Positions 21,481 to 31,525 are shown, numbered from the stretch's first letter. The stretch is DNA of 64,000 nt from Chromobacterium vaccinii (GCF_000971335.1 NZ_JZJL01000022.1:1-64000); one strand, 5' to 3'. The notes: generated by a model from the letters alone, not told the origin. Numbers and translations: made by a program.

Positions 21481-23310
21481 ATGAAACGCTTCACTCCATT
21501 GGCACTCGCCGTGTCGCTCGCATTGCCATTCGCATCGCTGGCCCTGGCCGGCCCTGCGCCGTCTTCCGGCGTGGACGAGGCGATGGCCGCCGGCCTCGAC
21601 ATGATGCTGCTGAACTCCAGCCTGCTGCGCAACGGCGACGACGTCTGGAAGCGCGTGCGCGAAGGCTTTCAGCTGGACGAGGTCAATGCCGACACCGTCC
21701 GCCGCCAGGAGCGTTTCTACGCCAGCCGTCCCGAATACTTCAAACGCACGCTGGACCGCAGCCGCAAATACCTGTTCCACATCATGAACGAGGTGGAGCG
21801 CCGCGGCATGCCGACCGAAATCGCGCTGCTGCCGATGGTGGAAAGCGCTTTCGTGCCCACCGCCAATTCCCGAGTCGGCGCCGCCGGCTTGTGGCAGTTC
21901 ATGCCGGCCACCGGGCGCCATTACGGGCTGGAGCAGACCTGGTGGTATGACGGCCGCCGCGATGTGACCGATGCCACCCGCGCCGCGCTCGACTACCTGC
22001 AGAACCTGTACGCCCAGTTCGGCGACTGGAACCTGGCGCTGGCTGCGTACAACTGGGGCGAAGGCAATCTGGCCCGCGCGATCGCCAAGGCCCAGGCCAG
22101 CGGCATAGACCCCACCTACGAAAACATCCGCCTGCCGAACGAGACGCGCAACTACGTGCCCAAGCTGCTGGCGGTGCGTAACATTCTGCTCAGCCCGGAA
22201 AAGTACGGCGTCCACCTGGACAAGTTCCCCAACAAGCCCTACTTCGTCGCCGTCTCCACCGGCAAGCACATGAACATCGACATCGCCGCCAAACTGGCCG
22301 GCATCTCGGTGGCGGAGTTCAAGGAGCTGAACCCGGCGTTCAACCTGCCGGTGTTCGCCTACAAGGCCGGCCGCCAGATGCTGCTGCCCGCCGCCAAGGT
22401 CGACAAGTTCCAGGCCAATCTGGACAAGTGGAGCAAGCCGCTTCTGACCTGGGAAGTCTACGTTCCCAAGAGCGACGAGAACATCAACGCCGTCGCCGGC
22501 GACCACGGCATGAGCAGCGGCCAGTTGATCGCGGCCAACCGCATCAGCGGCGGCACGCTGAAAGCCGGCCAACCGGTGCTGGTGGCGATGAACAAGCCGC
22601 TGAACGACGGCCAGTCGTTCGAATCGGTGGATACCCCGATCGGCGATGCGCCGGTCAGTGCCGGCGCGACGCTGATCGCGCAAGCCGAACCGGCACCCGC
22701 GACCCAGCCTGCGGTGACGCAGGTTGCGCTGGCAGCAACGCCGCAAGCCGGGGCGCCGGCAGCCGTTGCCGTCGCCTCCACCCAGCCGCAAATCGCGCCG
22801 CAGCCAGCAACAGACACCGGCCTCGCCGCGCGCCAAGCCGTGCTGCTGGCCAGTTCGGCCAATACCGCCGAAGACAGCGCTGCCGCCCGCTCGTTCGCCA
22901 CCCGCGATCTCGGCAGCTACACCGTCGCCAGCGGCGACACGCTGTACAGCATCGCCCGCCGCAGCAACCTCGACATCGACGACCTGAAAACACTGAATCA
23001 ACTCGACGGCAATCTGGTTCAGGTTGGCCAGAAACTGAAGCTGAAAGCCGACAGCGCAACCGATAATCTCGTCGCCAACCGCGACGACGACGGCGCGGAT
23101 CCGGCCTTGGTCAAGGTAGCCGAGCGCCGCCCGGCCGCCAACACAAGCCATGCCCACCGCAGCAAGGAATACGTGGTTCAGCGCGGCGACACGCTGTTCA
23201 GCATAGCCCGCCGCTTCGGCGTCACCCACAACGACATCCAGCGCATCAACGGCAGTCGGCACCCCAACCATCTGCAACCGGGCCAGAAGGTCAAGATCGT
23301 CGGCCTGTAA
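21481..23310 (+). CDS. mltD: Membrane-bound lytic murein transglycosylase D
   Basis: Cleaves peptidoglycan glycan strands, forming 1,6-anhydro ends. 609 residues with a signal peptide ending LALAG. The SLT domain spans about residues 95-225: LLPMVESAFVPTANSRVGAAGLWQFMPATG, with catalytic Glu121, and AYNWGEGNLARAI. An Ala/Pro/Gln-rich linker (about 395-460) leads to two C-terminal LysM domains (YTVASGDTLYSIARRSNL and YVVQRGDTLFSIARRFGV). A weaker LysM-like segment may lie near residue 265. No obvious lipobox cysteine is visible, so membrane anchoring is uncertain. Confidence 0.92.
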   Translation: MKRFTPLALAVSLALPFASLALAGPAPSSGVDEAMAAGLDMMLLNSSLLRNGDDVWKRVREGFQLDEVNADTVRRQERFYASRPEYFKRTLDRSRKYLFHIMNEVERRGMPTEIALLPMVESAFVPTANSRVGAAGLWQFMPATGRHYGLEQTWWYDGRRDVTDATRAALDYLQNLYAQFGDWNLALAAYNWGEGNLARAIAKAQASGIDPTYENIRLPNETRNYVPKLLAVRNILLSPEKYGVHLDKFPNKPYFVAVSTGKHMNIDIAAKLAGISVAEFKELNPAFNLPVFAYKAGRQMLLPAAKVDKFQANLDKWSKPLLTWEVYVPKSDENINAVAGDHGMSSGQLIAANRISGGTLKAGQPVLVAMNKPLNDGQSFESVDTPIGDAPVSAGATLIAQAEPAPATQPAVTQVALAATPQAGAPAAVAVASTQPQIAPQPATDTGLAARQAVLLASSANTAEDSAAARSFATRDLGSYTVASGDTLYSIARRSNLDIDDLKTLNQLDGNLVQVGQKLKLKADSATDNLVANRDDDGADPALVKVAERRPAANTSHAHRSKEYVVQRGDTLFSIARRFGVTHNDIQRINGSRHPNHLQPGQKVKIVGL

Positions 23311-23340
23311 TCAATCGGAAAACGACGATGCCCGCATGAA

Positions 23341-23368
23341 GTCGGCCCGGAAATACCAGGCCGATTTT
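23341..23368 (+). terminator. Intrinsic terminator after mltD
   Basis: GTCGGCC / GGCCGAT stem (one G-T wobble) with an 11-base loop and a TTTT tail. Confidence 0.6.
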
Positions 23369-23378
23369 CATTAGATCA

Positions 23379-24440
23379 TCAGGACTTTCCGGGCGCGCCG
23401 CGCATTCTCCTCACCAAACTTCGCGCCGGCGGCGGCGCGGCGATCAATTGCGGCAGGATATCCTGCAATTGTCCGCGCAGCTCCTCCACCGTCAACGACA
23501 ACTCGGCCACCAGCCAATGGCAATGCGTGGGCTCGCGCATCCGCGCGGGATTGTCGGCCGCAGGCAAGAGGTCAGCCAGCAGCTGCGGCTGGTTGAAGCG
23601 CAGGGCGTGCGCCGCCCGCAGCAAGGTGCGGACGATGGCCCGCCGCGGCGAACGCTCTTCCGCCAAGGCCGGAGTCGATGCCGACACTTCGCCCATCCGG
23701 TCCAGCAAGGTCCAGATGCTGCGTTGGCAACGCTGGACCTGATCCAGCTGGCGGTGCGACAGCGCCGACTCCTGCGTCACCGCGGACAGCAGGCCGCGCA
23801 AGCGGATCAGCCGGCTGTTGAACTGGTCCAGCGCAGCGTCGCCCTCCACCGGCAGCCGGCGCGCGATGCGGTTGTACAGCAGCGCGGCCTCGCGCAGATT
23901 GTCCGCCAGCAGGAAACGCCAGCTGTCCAGCGCCCGCAGCGGCAGCGTGGCGGCGGCGGCCATGCCGATCAGCGAACCGATCAGCACATTGCAGCTGCGC
24001 CACAGCGCCTCGTTGATCGGCTCGTCGCCCAGCCCGCCGACAATCACCAGCGTGATGCCGGTCAGCAGCGCCAGATAGCCTCCTTTGCCCTGCGCGTGCC
24101 AGCAACTGAGCGCTACCACCACCAGCATCCAGGCGTAGCAGAGATACGGCGATGCGCCGTGCAGCAGGATGGCGGCCAGGCCAGCCAGCGCCCCAAGCAA
24201 CGAACCGCCCATCCGTTCCAGCGCCTTGCGCCTGACGCCGCCCCAGTGCGGTACCCCGCCCAACACGATCAGGATCGTAACCAGCATCCAGCCGCCATGG
24301 GGGATGCCGGTTCCCAACACCAGCGCCAGACCGGCCACAAAAGCCAGCGCCACCCGCAACACATGCGCCTGACGCGCGTAGCGGTTAAGGTAGTAAGGCA
24401 CCACCAGAACCCGCCACGGATGCTGCCATCTCCCGCCCAT
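23379..24440 (-). CDS. FUSC family inner-membrane protein
   Basis: 353-residue protein with an N-terminal half of about six hydrophobic helices, including GVRRKALERMGGSLLGALAGL, the signature of FUSC/YccS/aromatic-acid exporter proteins. The C-terminal half is soluble and helical. The ATG at 24440 lies five bases beyond the dtd stop, so dtd and this gene form an operon. It could export aromatic acids or other small compounds; the substrate is unknown. Confidence 0.8.
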   Translation of the reverse strand: MGGRWQHPWRVLVVPYYLNRYARQAHVLRVALAFVAGLALVLGTGIPHGGWMLVTILIVLGGVPHWGGVRRKALERMGGSLLGALAGLAAILLHGASPYLCYAWMLVVVALSCWHAQGKGGYLALLTGITLVIVGGLGDEPINEALWRSCNVLIGSLIGMAAAATLPLRALDSWRFLLADNLREAALLYNRIARRLPVEGDAALDQFNSRLIRLRGLLSAVTQESALSHRQLDQVQRCQRSIWTLLDRMGEVSASTPALAEERSPRRAIVRTLLRAAHALRFNQPQLLADLLPAADNPARMREPTHCHWLVAELSLTVEELRGQLQDILPQLIAAPPPARSLVRRMRGAPGKS

Positions 24441-24444
24441 GGCC

Positions 24445-24897
24445 CTACTCCGGATTCCGGCTGTCCAGCCAGATCGTGATCGGGCCGTCATTGATCAGAC
24501 TGACTTGCATGTCCGCGCCGAATACGCCGGTTGGCACCGGCTTGCCCAGCGCGGCGGCCAGCTCGGCGACGAAACGGTCGAACAGCGGTTGCGAGATCTC
24601 GCCGCGCGCCGCGCGCGAGTACGAGGGCCGATTGCCCTTCTTCACGCTGGCATGGAGCGTGAACTGGCTGACCGCCAGCGCGTCGCCGCCGCAATCGAGC
24701 AGGCTGCGGTTCATCACCCCGGCCTCGTCGTTGAAAATGCGCAGCTGGCTGATCTTGCGCGCCAGCCAGACGATGTCCTCCGATCCATCCGCCTCCTCCA
24801 CGCCGACCAGCAGCAAGGCGCCTGCGCCTATCTCACCCACCGTTCGCTCCTCCACTGTCACCGCCGCCTGACTTACCCTTTGCACCAGCACCCGCAT
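24445..24897 (-). CDS. dtd: D-aminoacyl-tRNA deacylase
   Basis: Removes D-amino acids (and glycine from tRNA-Ala) from mischarged tRNAs. 150 residues. [33 protein letters not shown] at the start, the SQFTL motif and the cross-subunit Gly-Pro motif in [29 protein letters not shown] are all present. It converges with nothing upstream; yaaA is divergent. Confidence 0.95.
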   Translation of the reverse strand: MRVLVQRVSQAAVTVEERTVGEIGAGALLLVGVEEADGSEDIVWLARKISQLRIFNDEAGVMNRSLLDCGGDALAVSQFTLHASVKKGNRPSYSRAARGEISQPLFDRFVAELAAALGKPVPTGVFGADMQVSLINDGPITIWLDSRNPE

Positions 24898-25007
24898 TCG
24901 AACATTCCTCGTCGTGGCTCTCGTTTCATTCTACCCATTCCTTCGCGGCGGACGCGAGCCGCCGCGCTTCGGTACAATAGCGCCAACTCAAGAAAAGGAA
25001 ACGCCGC

Positions 25008-25781
25008 ATGTTGATGGTCATCTCGCCGGCCAAGACGCTGGATTACCAAAACCCGCCCGCCGTCGACCAATACAGCCAGCCCGACCTGCTGGACCACAGC
25101 GCCGAGCTGATCGGCGTCCTGCGCCAAAAAAGCCCGCTGGACGTCGCCAAACTGATGAGCATCAGCGATGCCTTGGCCAATCTCAATGTCGGCCGCTACG
25201 CCGACTGGCAGCGCCCGTTCACTCCCGGCAACGCCAAGCAGGCAATCTACGCCTTCATGGGCGATGTCTATGAAGGCCTAGACGCCGCCACGCTGGCTCA
25301 ACCCACCGTCGGCTACCTGCAGAACCATCTGCGCATCCTGTCCGGCCTGTACGGCGTGCTGCGCCCGCTCGACCTGATGCAGGCGTACCGGCTGGAAATG
25401 GGCACCCGCCTGGCCAACGGACGCGGCAAGAATCTGTACGAGTTCTGGGGAGAAACGGTTACCGCGAGGCTCAACGCGCAATTGGAAGCGCTGGGCCAGC
25501 GCACGCTGGTGAACCTGGCGTCAGACGAGTATTTCAAATCGGTGAAGCCCCGGGCGCTCAACGCGGCCATCGTCACGCCGGTGTTCCAGGACAAAAAGAA
25601 CGGCCAGTACAAGATCATTAGCTTCTACGCCAAGCGCGCGCGCGGCCTGATGGCGCGCTGGGCCGCCGAGCGCGGCGTCGTCGATCCGGAACACCTGCGC
25701 GGCTTCGACAGCGAGGGCTACGCCTTCGACGCGGCGGCTTCGAACGAACTGAGCTGGGTATTCCGCCGCAACCGCGAATAA
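25008..25781 (+). CDS. yaaA: Peroxide stress protein YaaA
   Basis: 257-residue YaaA/UPF0246 protein, which limits free iron and oxidative DNA damage under peroxide stress in E. coli. It starts [14 protein letters not shown] and contains [40 protein letters not shown] and [17 protein letters not shown], all highly conserved. An AAGGAAACG site precedes the ATG. It appears monocistronic. Confidence 0.95.
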   Translation: MLMVISPAKTLDYQNPPAVDQYSQPDLLDHSAELIGVLRQKSPLDVAKLMSISDALANLNVGRYADWQRPFTPGNAKQAIYAFMGDVYEGLDAATLAQPTVGYLQNHLRILSGLYGVLRPLDLMQAYRLEMGTRLANGRGKNLYEFWGETVTARLNAQLEALGQRTLVNLASDEYFKSVKPRALNAAIVTPVFQDKKNGQYKIISFYAKRARGLMARWAAERGVVDPEHLRGFDSEGYAFDAAASNELSWVFRRNRE

Positions 25782-25838
25782 GCTGGCCGGCACAGACCAT
25801 CGTCATTAATATTATGCCTTTACCTGACAGGACGAGGC

Positions 25839-26318
25839 ATGATCGCCACCCGCCTTGCGGCGCCGGCCGACTCCTCGGCTCTGGCCGAATTGTTCTACCG
25901 GATCGACTTGCACTACTTCGGTCCCGATCGGGCAAGCCGCGAGGCCTCCGCCCGCTACGTGGCCGGCAACTTGTTCCAAGCGCATTGCGGCGTGCAAGTC
26001 ATGCTGGCGGAGCGCGAAAACACCGCCATCGGCCTCGCAAGCTTCTCGCTGCTATACCCCGCGCCGGAATATGGCGGCCAATTGTTCATGAAGGATTTGT
26101 TCGCCGTCCCTGAAGCGCGCGGCGGCGGCATAGGCAAGGCCTTGATGAAGGCGCTGGCCCGCCATGCCATGGAACACGGCTGCAAACGGCTGGATTGGAC
26201 GGCGGAGCGAGGCAATGCGGACGCGATGGCGTTCTATCGAAGCATCGGCGCCGGCATCGTGGCTGACAAGATTTACTACCGCTTCGCTGGCGAGGCCTTG
26301 AAAGCCTTTGCGGCATGA
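25839..26318 (+). CDS. GNAT family N-acetyltransferase
   Basis: 159-residue acetyltransferase. The acetyl-CoA site is visible as LFAVPEARGGGIGKALMKALARHAM (R/Q-x-x-G-x-G/A loop), followed by the usual DWTAERGNADAMAFYRSIGA. A GACAGGACGAGGC stretch precedes the ATG. The substrate is unknown. A strong terminator follows. Confidence 0.88.
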   Translation: MIATRLAAPADSSALAELFYRIDLHYFGPDRASREASARYVAGNLFQAHCGVQVMLAERENTAIGLASFSLLYPAPEYGGQLFMKDLFAVPEARGGGIGKALMKALARHAMEHGCKRLDWTAERGNADAMAFYRSIGAGIVADKIYYRFAGEALKAFAA

Positions 26319-26334
26319 TCGAACACCGGAATGC

Positions 26335-26362
26335 AAAAAACCGAGGCTAAGCCTCGGTTTTT
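26335..26362 (+). terminator. Intrinsic terminator after the GNAT gene
   Basis: A6-CCGAGGC-TAA-GCCTCGG-T5. Confidence 0.85.
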
Positions 26363-26380
26363 CACTTGAAAGACCTAGAC

Positions 26381-26407
26381 AAAAAAAGCCCACTAGGGGC
26401 TTTTTTT
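26381..26407 (-). terminator. Intrinsic terminator of the cold-shock gene
   Basis: An 11-base A7-GCCC / GGGC-T7 stem that would work in either direction. It lies 15 bases past the cold-shock protein stop. Confidence 0.8.
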
Positions 26408-26421
26408 CATAGCAGCAATAA

Positions 26422-26625
26422 TTAGAGAGGCTGAATGCCGGATGCTGCCGGGCCCTTTTGGCCCATAGCTCGGGTGTAGCTTACCTTTTGGCCTTCATGC
26501 AGGGACTTGAACCCATCGGCACGAATTTCAGAAAAATGAGCGAACAGATCATCACCGCCATTGTCCGGGGTGATAAAACCAAAACCTTTTGCGTCGTTGA
26601 AAAACTTAACGGTACCCGTTTCCAT
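26422..26625 (-). CDS. Cold-shock protein (CspA family)
   Basis: 67-residue OB-fold nucleic-acid-binding protein. [34 protein letters not shown] carries both RNP motifs (KGFGFI and LFAHF). The end of the chain, [11 protein letters not shown], is typical. The ATG at 26625 follows AAGGAG. A long leader of about 130 bases separates the likely promoter from the ATG, as in cold-inducible csp mRNAs. Confidence 0.93.
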   Translation of the reverse strand: METGTVKFFNDAKGFGFITPDNGGDDLFAHFSEIRADGFKSLHEGQKVSYTRAMGQKGPAASGIQPL

Positions 26626-26765
26626 AATGTACTCCTTGTGTCGGTTAGCGGCAATAAAATCGCCAAAAGCATGATAATCAAGGAATAGATAAGGAAACAA
26701 AGAAGACCAACGGGGTGGGCAACGAGGTGTCGATAGATATGACGCTTGAAGATCCTGCTCCTTTA

Positions 26766-26795
26766 ATTTTGCACAGATTACTTTTCAGTTGTCAA
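26766..26795 (-). promoter_or_regulatory. Sigma-70 promoter of the cold-shock gene
   Basis: On the minus strand TTGACA (26790-26795), an 18-base spacer, then CAAAAT (26766-26771). The predicted 5' leader is about 130 bases. Confidence 0.5.
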
Positions 26796-26907
26796 CAATA
26801 TTTTTAAGAAAAGGGCTCAGACCGGCACCGCGACAGGCGCAGCGCAACCGGAGCCCGAACCGATCTGGCTTGCGCTGCATTACTCCTGCCGGGCGCGCCC
26901 AGCTTGG

Positions 26908-27385
26908 CTAAATATGGAACCTCTCTACCACGCCCCTGAGCTTAGTAGCTTGGTGGTTTAATTCATCCAAGGTCGAGCTAGCACTCTGCGAGACCTCCGA
27001 CGCGGAACGAGTCATGCCCTCGATGCGCTCGGTGGTGTCGACGACGTTGCCGACTGCAGTGGATTGCCCCCAGGTGATGTAGATAATTTGCGCGAAAGCC
27101 TCCACTGCCCGCGGCATTAGCCCATCGATGCCCTCGATCTCGCTTGCCGAGCTCCGAGCCAGGCCCACGCCCTGATCCACGGCGCTCCGCGCCTGCTGCG
27201 GCATGCCCTGAGTTTGCGGTGATTTCGGCCATGGCCTGAGCCGTGCGTTCTGCCAGCTTGCGCACCTCGCCCGCCGCCATGGCAAAGCCGCGGCCTTGAA
27301 CACCCACGCGAACGGCCTCAAGACAGCATCTGCACCAGCAGATTCGTCTGGTCCGCGATGACCGGCTGGAGGCAGAAAACAACAG
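26908..27385 (-). pseudogene. Methyl-accepting chemotaxis protein, C-terminal remnant
   Basis: Pieces of the MCP signalling domain appear in different minus-strand frames. IADQTNLLVQMLS ends in a stop near 27340. EAVRVGVQGRGFAMAAGEVRKLAERTAQAMAEIT covers about 27310-27225, then a frame change leads to ARSAVDQGVGLARSSASEIE. The piece ends SASSTLDELNHQATKLRGVVERFHI with a stop at 26908. The sensor, membrane and HAMP parts are absent. At least two frameshifts and the missing N-terminus show that it is not functional. Confidence 0.8.
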
Positions 27386-27552
27386 GTAGCCTGGCGAGGG
27401 GGATGCTTGGAAGCGCATCACGCAGATGCCGCCTTCTGGCCGCGCGGACTCACAGCGGCCGAGATGGATCGAATCCGCTTACACAGCGGTTACCGGATCC
27501 GGAAAAGCAAAAAGGCCAACTTTGAAAAGTTGGCCTAAGTGCTTGCTTTATT

Positions 27553-27629
<77 letters not shown>

Positions 27630-27665
27630 TCTGAATTCTGTTCTGCGTTTCGTGCAGAGAAGTGA

Positions 27666-27694
27666 ACTATACCGAACAGTGGATTTACTGTCAA
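27666..27694 (-). promoter_or_regulatory. Sigma-70 promoter of tRNA-fMet
   Basis: On the minus strand TTGACA (27689-27694), a 17-base spacer and TATAGT (27666-27671), about 37 bases before the tRNA. Confidence 0.75.
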
Positions 27695-27979
27695 CAGCTA
27701 CATGAAACTTTCTTTAAAACCCATCGCACTTCGACTTCATAATCTTTAACAGATGCCGGCGGCAAAAACATAAGCGGTCAACAAAAAGCCGCTACATTGA
27801 CATCGTGGTCGGCGTTGATGCGAAAGCAAAGACGACCAGCTTGCCATCCGGGTCTGCCAACCTGATGGAGAGCCAACCGGCCTCTTGTGCATTTTGACAG
27901 GTGTTGCAAGCTGCATGCGACTGCCAGCGCGTACAGCCCAGGCGATGCCTGTTCTCCTAAGTGTTCATCACGGAACTTC
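27695..27979. other. Intergenic stretch with a possible coding remnant
   Basis: No intact gene is recognised between tRNA-fMet and the VC0807-type gene. The minus strand reads EAGWLSIRLADPDGKLVVFAFAS to a stop near 27796, in a frame with a stop about 50 codons upstream. This looks like the end of a decayed gene whose family I cannot name. Confidence 0.3.
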
Positions 27980-28007
27980 GGGCCGCCTCGCGCGGCCCTC
28001 TTTTTTT
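27980..28007 (+). terminator. Terminator-like hairpin
   Basis: GGGCCGC / GCGGCCC with a CTCGC loop and a T7 run on the plus strand. No plus-strand gene is recognised upstream, so it may be a remnant. Confidence 0.5.
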
Positions 28008-28065
28008 GTCCAACCAGCTGATTGTATACCAAATAGATACAAAATGCCAATAAAATACCAGTTTC

Positions 28066-28692
28066 TCAGCTGCTGGCAATCGCTCGCGGCAGCCCTGCCC
28101 CCATTCGCTTGCGCATCAGCAAGGTCGCCGCGGTCAGCGCACCCATCACGCCATAACTGATCCAAGGCAACAGCAGCACCGAACGCTCTACCGGCCAATG
28201 CCAGGCCAGCCAGCTGCGCAGCGCCATTTCCGCCACCAAGCCCACACCCCACATCACAGTCATCGTCCGCATACCACCACGGAAAGCCGCCTGCTGCCAC
28301 AGCCGCTCGCAGCGCTCCCGACCTCCCTCTTCCTTGCGCTCTATCGTCGCCCTCGCCAGATAGAAGACCAACGGACGCGGCAACAACAAGGACAACAGGA
28401 ATGCCGCGCCGAACAAACCCGTCAGCAGGGATTCGCGCAACAGCAGCATTTTCTCTCCGCCGCCCAGCAACATCGCCAGCAGCGACAGCGCGATCCCCAG
28501 CAGCACCATCATGCCGAGCGCATCCACCCGTCGCGTCCGCCACAGCTCCCACAAGCTCCAGACTATCGGCGGCACAGCCGACAGCAGCAAGCCGCCCATT
28601 TCGCCCCAATGCGGCTTGGCCCAATGGTAACAAAGCCAGGGCAGCAGAAAATTGACGACCAGTTCGAGCAGCAGCAAGGCGCGTCGCGGCAT
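28066..28692 (-). CDS. VC0807-type integral membrane protein
   Basis: 208 residues with about six hydrophobic helices; no signal peptide cleavage site. The N-terminus LELVVNFLLPWLCYHWAKPHWGEMGGLLLSAVPPIVWSLWELWRTRRVDALG and the central RPLVFYLAR are typical of this family of unknown function. Charged loops (RATIERKEEGGRERCERL) face the cytoplasm. No operon partner is evident. Confidence 0.7.
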   Translation of the reverse strand: MPRRALLLLELVVNFLLPWLCYHWAKPHWGEMGGLLLSAVPPIVWSLWELWRTRRVDALGMMVLLGIALSLLAMLLGGGEKMLLLRESLLTGLFGAAFLLSLLLPRPLVFYLARATIERKEEGGRERCERLWQQAAFRGGMRTMTVMWGVGLVAEMALRSWLAWHWPVERSVLLLPWISYGVMGALTAATLLMRKRMGAGLPRAIASS

Positions 28693-28772
28693 GGCGCGGA
28701 CTCCAAAATAAAATCGTTACAGTGCAGACCCATCATGCAATTGTCAATGCGGAGCCATCCTCGTCGCCGCGC

Positions 28773-28805
28773 AAAAAACCAAGCCCCGCTCTAGGCGGGG
28801 CTTGG
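28773..28805 (-). terminator. Intrinsic terminator of the small 61-residue gene
   Basis: CCAAGCCCCGC / GCGGGGCTTGG stem, followed on the minus strand by T6. It lies 40 bases beyond the gene's stop. Two tandem GGCGCGCC octamers lie between the stop and the stem. Confidence 0.8.
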
Positions 28806-28845
28806 CGCGCCGGCGCGCCGGCCGACGATTCGGAATTGGGAAGAC

Positions 28846-29031
28846 TCAGGCCGCGGCCTGAATGAATCCATTGGCCGGATACATCGCGCTGGCCAATCCT
28901 AGCGCGGACTTGAAAGTCACTTCAAACATCTTGCCGACCTGGCGCACGCTGATCACTTCATAGTGAACCACGTCGCCGCACTCCTTATGTTCGAAAACTT
29001 TGTAGCCCGGCTTCAGTTGCGAGATTTTCAT
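28846..29031 (-). CDS. Small conserved-looking protein, unknown function
   Basis: 61 residues: MKISQLKPGYKVFEHKECGD at the start, then VVHYEVISVRQVGKMFEVTF. An alternating hydrophobic pattern suggests a small beta-barrel fold. A good AAGGATTG ribosome site, a strong terminator and normal codon use support a real gene. I do not recognise the family. Confidence 0.65.
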   Translation of the reverse strand: MKISQLKPGYKVFEHKECGDVVHYEVISVRQVGKMFEVTFKSALGLASAMYPANGFIQAAA

Positions 29032-29464
29032 AATTCAATCCTTATTCTTTTTTTCGATAAAAAACAGATAGATATTCGTTGTTTGTCAGTGTTCGCCGGA
29101 AAAAGTTCCAACCAGGCGCACAGTCAATCTGTTGCCTGCCTGCAATCTAGCAGGCGTGGATGACAAGCCCGTGACGAAGTCCATCATCCGCAAGCGCCCA
29201 TTACCGCGCAATCCACCATGCTATAGCAAGCCGACGGTTCGCCGCAGCTGGACTTTTGTCAGTGTTCGCCACACGGCGATGACAAAAGACCGTGGCGGCG
29301 GTCGGACAAGAAAACAGTCCCCGCCGCCTAGCAACTTTCCATAAGGGTAAAACAAGACCCCAGCTACCAATATGGCAACCGGGGCCAGGATAACCAAGCA
29401 TCATCAAAATACCTGGTGATACTACTTATCCGCCATGACCTAGGTCAATGGCGGACGGCGGAAA
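29032..29464. other. Intergenic region with a 16-base direct repeat
   Basis: No gene is recognised. It holds TTTGTCAGTGTTCGCC twice, at 29082-29097 and 29255-29270. It also holds a GCCTGC / GCAGGC hairpin near 29134-29157 and the metG terminator. Confidence 0.4.
29345..29384 (-). terminator. Terminator of metG
   Basis: As minus-strand RNA, CCCCGGUUGCCA pairs along 12 positions with UGGUAGCUGGGG (with G-U wobbles) around a 3-base loop. It is followed by CUUGUUUUA. Confidence 0.6.
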
Positions 29465-31525
29465 TCAGCCGACGCGCATGCCCGGCTTGACGCCTGCGTC
29501 CACGTCCAGCAGGAACAGGCCTTCGCTGTCGTCCACACCGGACGCGCAGACGATCATGCCCTGCGACACGCCGAAGCGCATCTTGCGCTCAGCCAGGTTG
29601 GCGACCACGATCACGTGGCGGCCGACCAGCTTTTCCGGCTCCTGATAGGCCTTGCGGATGCCGGAGAAGATGTTGCGGGTCTCGAAGCCCAGGTCCACCT
29701 TGAACTGCAGCAGCTTGTCCGAGCCTTCGACGAAGTTGCACTCCAGCACCTTGCCTACGCGCAGGTCCACCTTGGCGAAGTCGTCGATCTTGATGGTTTC
29801 GGCCAGCGGCTCGTGCGTGGCGGCGGCCGGCGCGTCTTGGGTAGCTTGCATATTCTGTTTGTTCGCTTCTATCAATTTGTCGATCAGCGCCGGGTCGATG
29901 CGCTGCATCAGGTGCTGGTAGGCATTGATCTTTTTGCCCAGCAGCAGAGTTTCCGCGTCGCTCCAGGACAGCGGCGACACATCCAGAAAGGCTTCCACGC
30001 CCTCGGCCAGCTTCGGCAGCACCGGCTTCAGGTAGATGGCCAGCAGGCGGAAGGCGTTGACCAGCACGGTGCACACGTCCTGCAGGCGCGCGTCCTGGCC
30101 TTCCTGCTTGGCCAGCTCCCACGGCTTGTTGGCATCCACATAACCGTTGACCACATCGGCCAGCGCCATCACGTCGCGCAGCGCCTTCGCGTATTCGCGC
30201 GCCTCGTAGGCTGCGGCTAGCTCTTCAGCCGCGGCCTGCAGCTTGGCCAGGATCTCGCCGTCGGATACCTGGGCGGCCAGCATGCCGTCGAAGCGCTTGG
30301 AGATGAAGCCGGCGGAGCGGCTGGCGATGTTGACGAACTTGCCGACCAGGTCGGAGTTCACCCGCGCGACGAAGTCGTTCAGGTTGAGATCGATGTCCTC
30401 GATGCGGCCGTTCAGTTTGGCGGCGATGTAGTAGCGCATCCACTCCGGATTCAGGCCGCAATCCAGATAGCTCTTGGCCTGGATAAAGGTGCCGCGCGAC
30501 TTGGACATCTTCTGCCCGTCCACGGTCAGGAAGCCGTGGGCGAACACGCCGGTCGGCGAGCGCAGGCCGGAGTAATTCAGCATCGCCGGCCAGAACAGCG
30601 CGTGGAAATACAGAATGTCCTTGCCGATGAAGTGGTACATCTCGGTCTGGCTGTCCTTGGCGAACCACTCGTCGAAGTTCAGGCTCAGGCGCTCGCACAG
30701 ATTCTTGAAGCTGGCCATGTAGCCGATCGGCGCGTCCAGCCACACATAGAAGTACTTGCCCGGCGCGCCCGGAATCTCGAAGCCGAAGTACGGCGCGTCG
30801 CGGCTGATGTCCCAATCCTGCAGGCCGCCGCCGATCCACTCGTTCATCTTGTTCAGCGATTCCGGCTGCAGATGCTGCTGCACGGCGCCGTCGGCGCGGC
30901 GGCTGGAGCCGCTAGTCCAGGCCTTCAGGAAGTCCGCGCATTCGCCCAGGCGGAAGAAGTAGTGCTCGGAGGTTTTCAGCACCGGCTTGGCGCCGGACAC
31001 CGCCGAATACGGGTTCTTCAACTCGGTCGGCGCGTAGGTAGCGCCGCAGACTTCGCAGTTGTCGCCGTACTGGTCCTTGGAGGAACACTTCGGGCATTCA
31101 CCCTTGACGAAGCGGTCCGGCAGGAACATCTGCTTTTCCGGGTCGAACAGCTGCTCGATGGTGCGGCAGGCGATCTTGTCGTCGGCCTTCAGGGCCAGGT
31201 AAACCTGCTCCGCCAGCGCCTTGTTTTCCGGGCTGTTGGTGCTGTAGTAGTTGTCGTGGCCGATCAGGAAACCCTGCGAATCGGCGACGTGCAGCTCGCG
31301 CACTTCATTCACCAGCTGCTCGGGCGTGATGCCGCGCTTCTCGGCGGCCAGCATGATGGGCGCGCCGTGGGTGTCGTCGGCGCACACGTAATAGCATTCG
31401 TGGCCGCGCATCTTCTGGAAGCGCACCCAGATATCGGTCTGGATCTGTTCCAGCATGTGGCCCAGGTGCAGCCCCGCGTTGGCGTAAGGCAGCGCGCTGG
31501 TCACCAGAATCTTGCGTTTGGTCAT
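29465..31525 (-). CDS. metG: Methionyl-tRNA synthetase
   Basis: 686-residue class I synthetase charging tRNA-Met and tRNA-fMet. [21 protein letters not shown] contains the HIGH-type motif (HLGH). A zinc knuckle is visible in [27 protein letters not shown] is the KMSKS loop. A C-terminal EMAPII-like tRNA-binding domain ([26 protein letters not shown]) completes the dimeric long form. The start at 31525 opens into [17 protein letters not shown]; an upstream frame extension is not conserved. Confidence 0.96.
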   Translation of the reverse strand: MTKRKILVTSALPYANAGLHLGHMLEQIQTDIWVRFQKMRGHECYYVCADDTHGAPIMLAAEKRGITPEQLVNEVRELHVADSQGFLIGHDNYYSTNSPENKALAEQVYLALKADDKIACRTIEQLFDPEKQMFLPDRFVKGECPKCSSKDQYGDNCEVCGATYAPTELKNPYSAVSGAKPVLKTSEHYFFRLGECADFLKAWTSGSSRRADGAVQQHLQPESLNKMNEWIGGGLQDWDISRDAPYFGFEIPGAPGKYFYVWLDAPIGYMASFKNLCERLSLNFDEWFAKDSQTEMYHFIGKDILYFHALFWPAMLNYSGLRSPTGVFAHGFLTVDGQKMSKSRGTFIQAKSYLDCGLNPEWMRYYIAAKLNGRIEDIDLNLNDFVARVNSDLVGKFVNIASRSAGFISKRFDGMLAAQVSDGEILAKLQAAAEELAAAYEAREYAKALRDVMALADVVNGYVDANKPWELAKQEGQDARLQDVCTVLVNAFRLLAIYLKPVLPKLAEGVEAFLDVSPLSWSDAETLLLGKKINAYQHLMQRIDPALIDKLIEANKQNMQATQDAPAAATHEPLAETIKIDDFAKVDLRVGKVLECNFVEGSDKLLQFKVDLGFETRNIFSGIRKAYQEPEKLVGRHVIVVANLAERKMRFGVSQGMIVCASGVDDSEGLFLLDVDAGVKPGMRVG

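Noticed and set aside
28804-28821. GGCGCGCC repeated in tandem
   Set aside because: Two GC-rich octamers in GC-rich DNA next to a terminator; too short to call a repeat.
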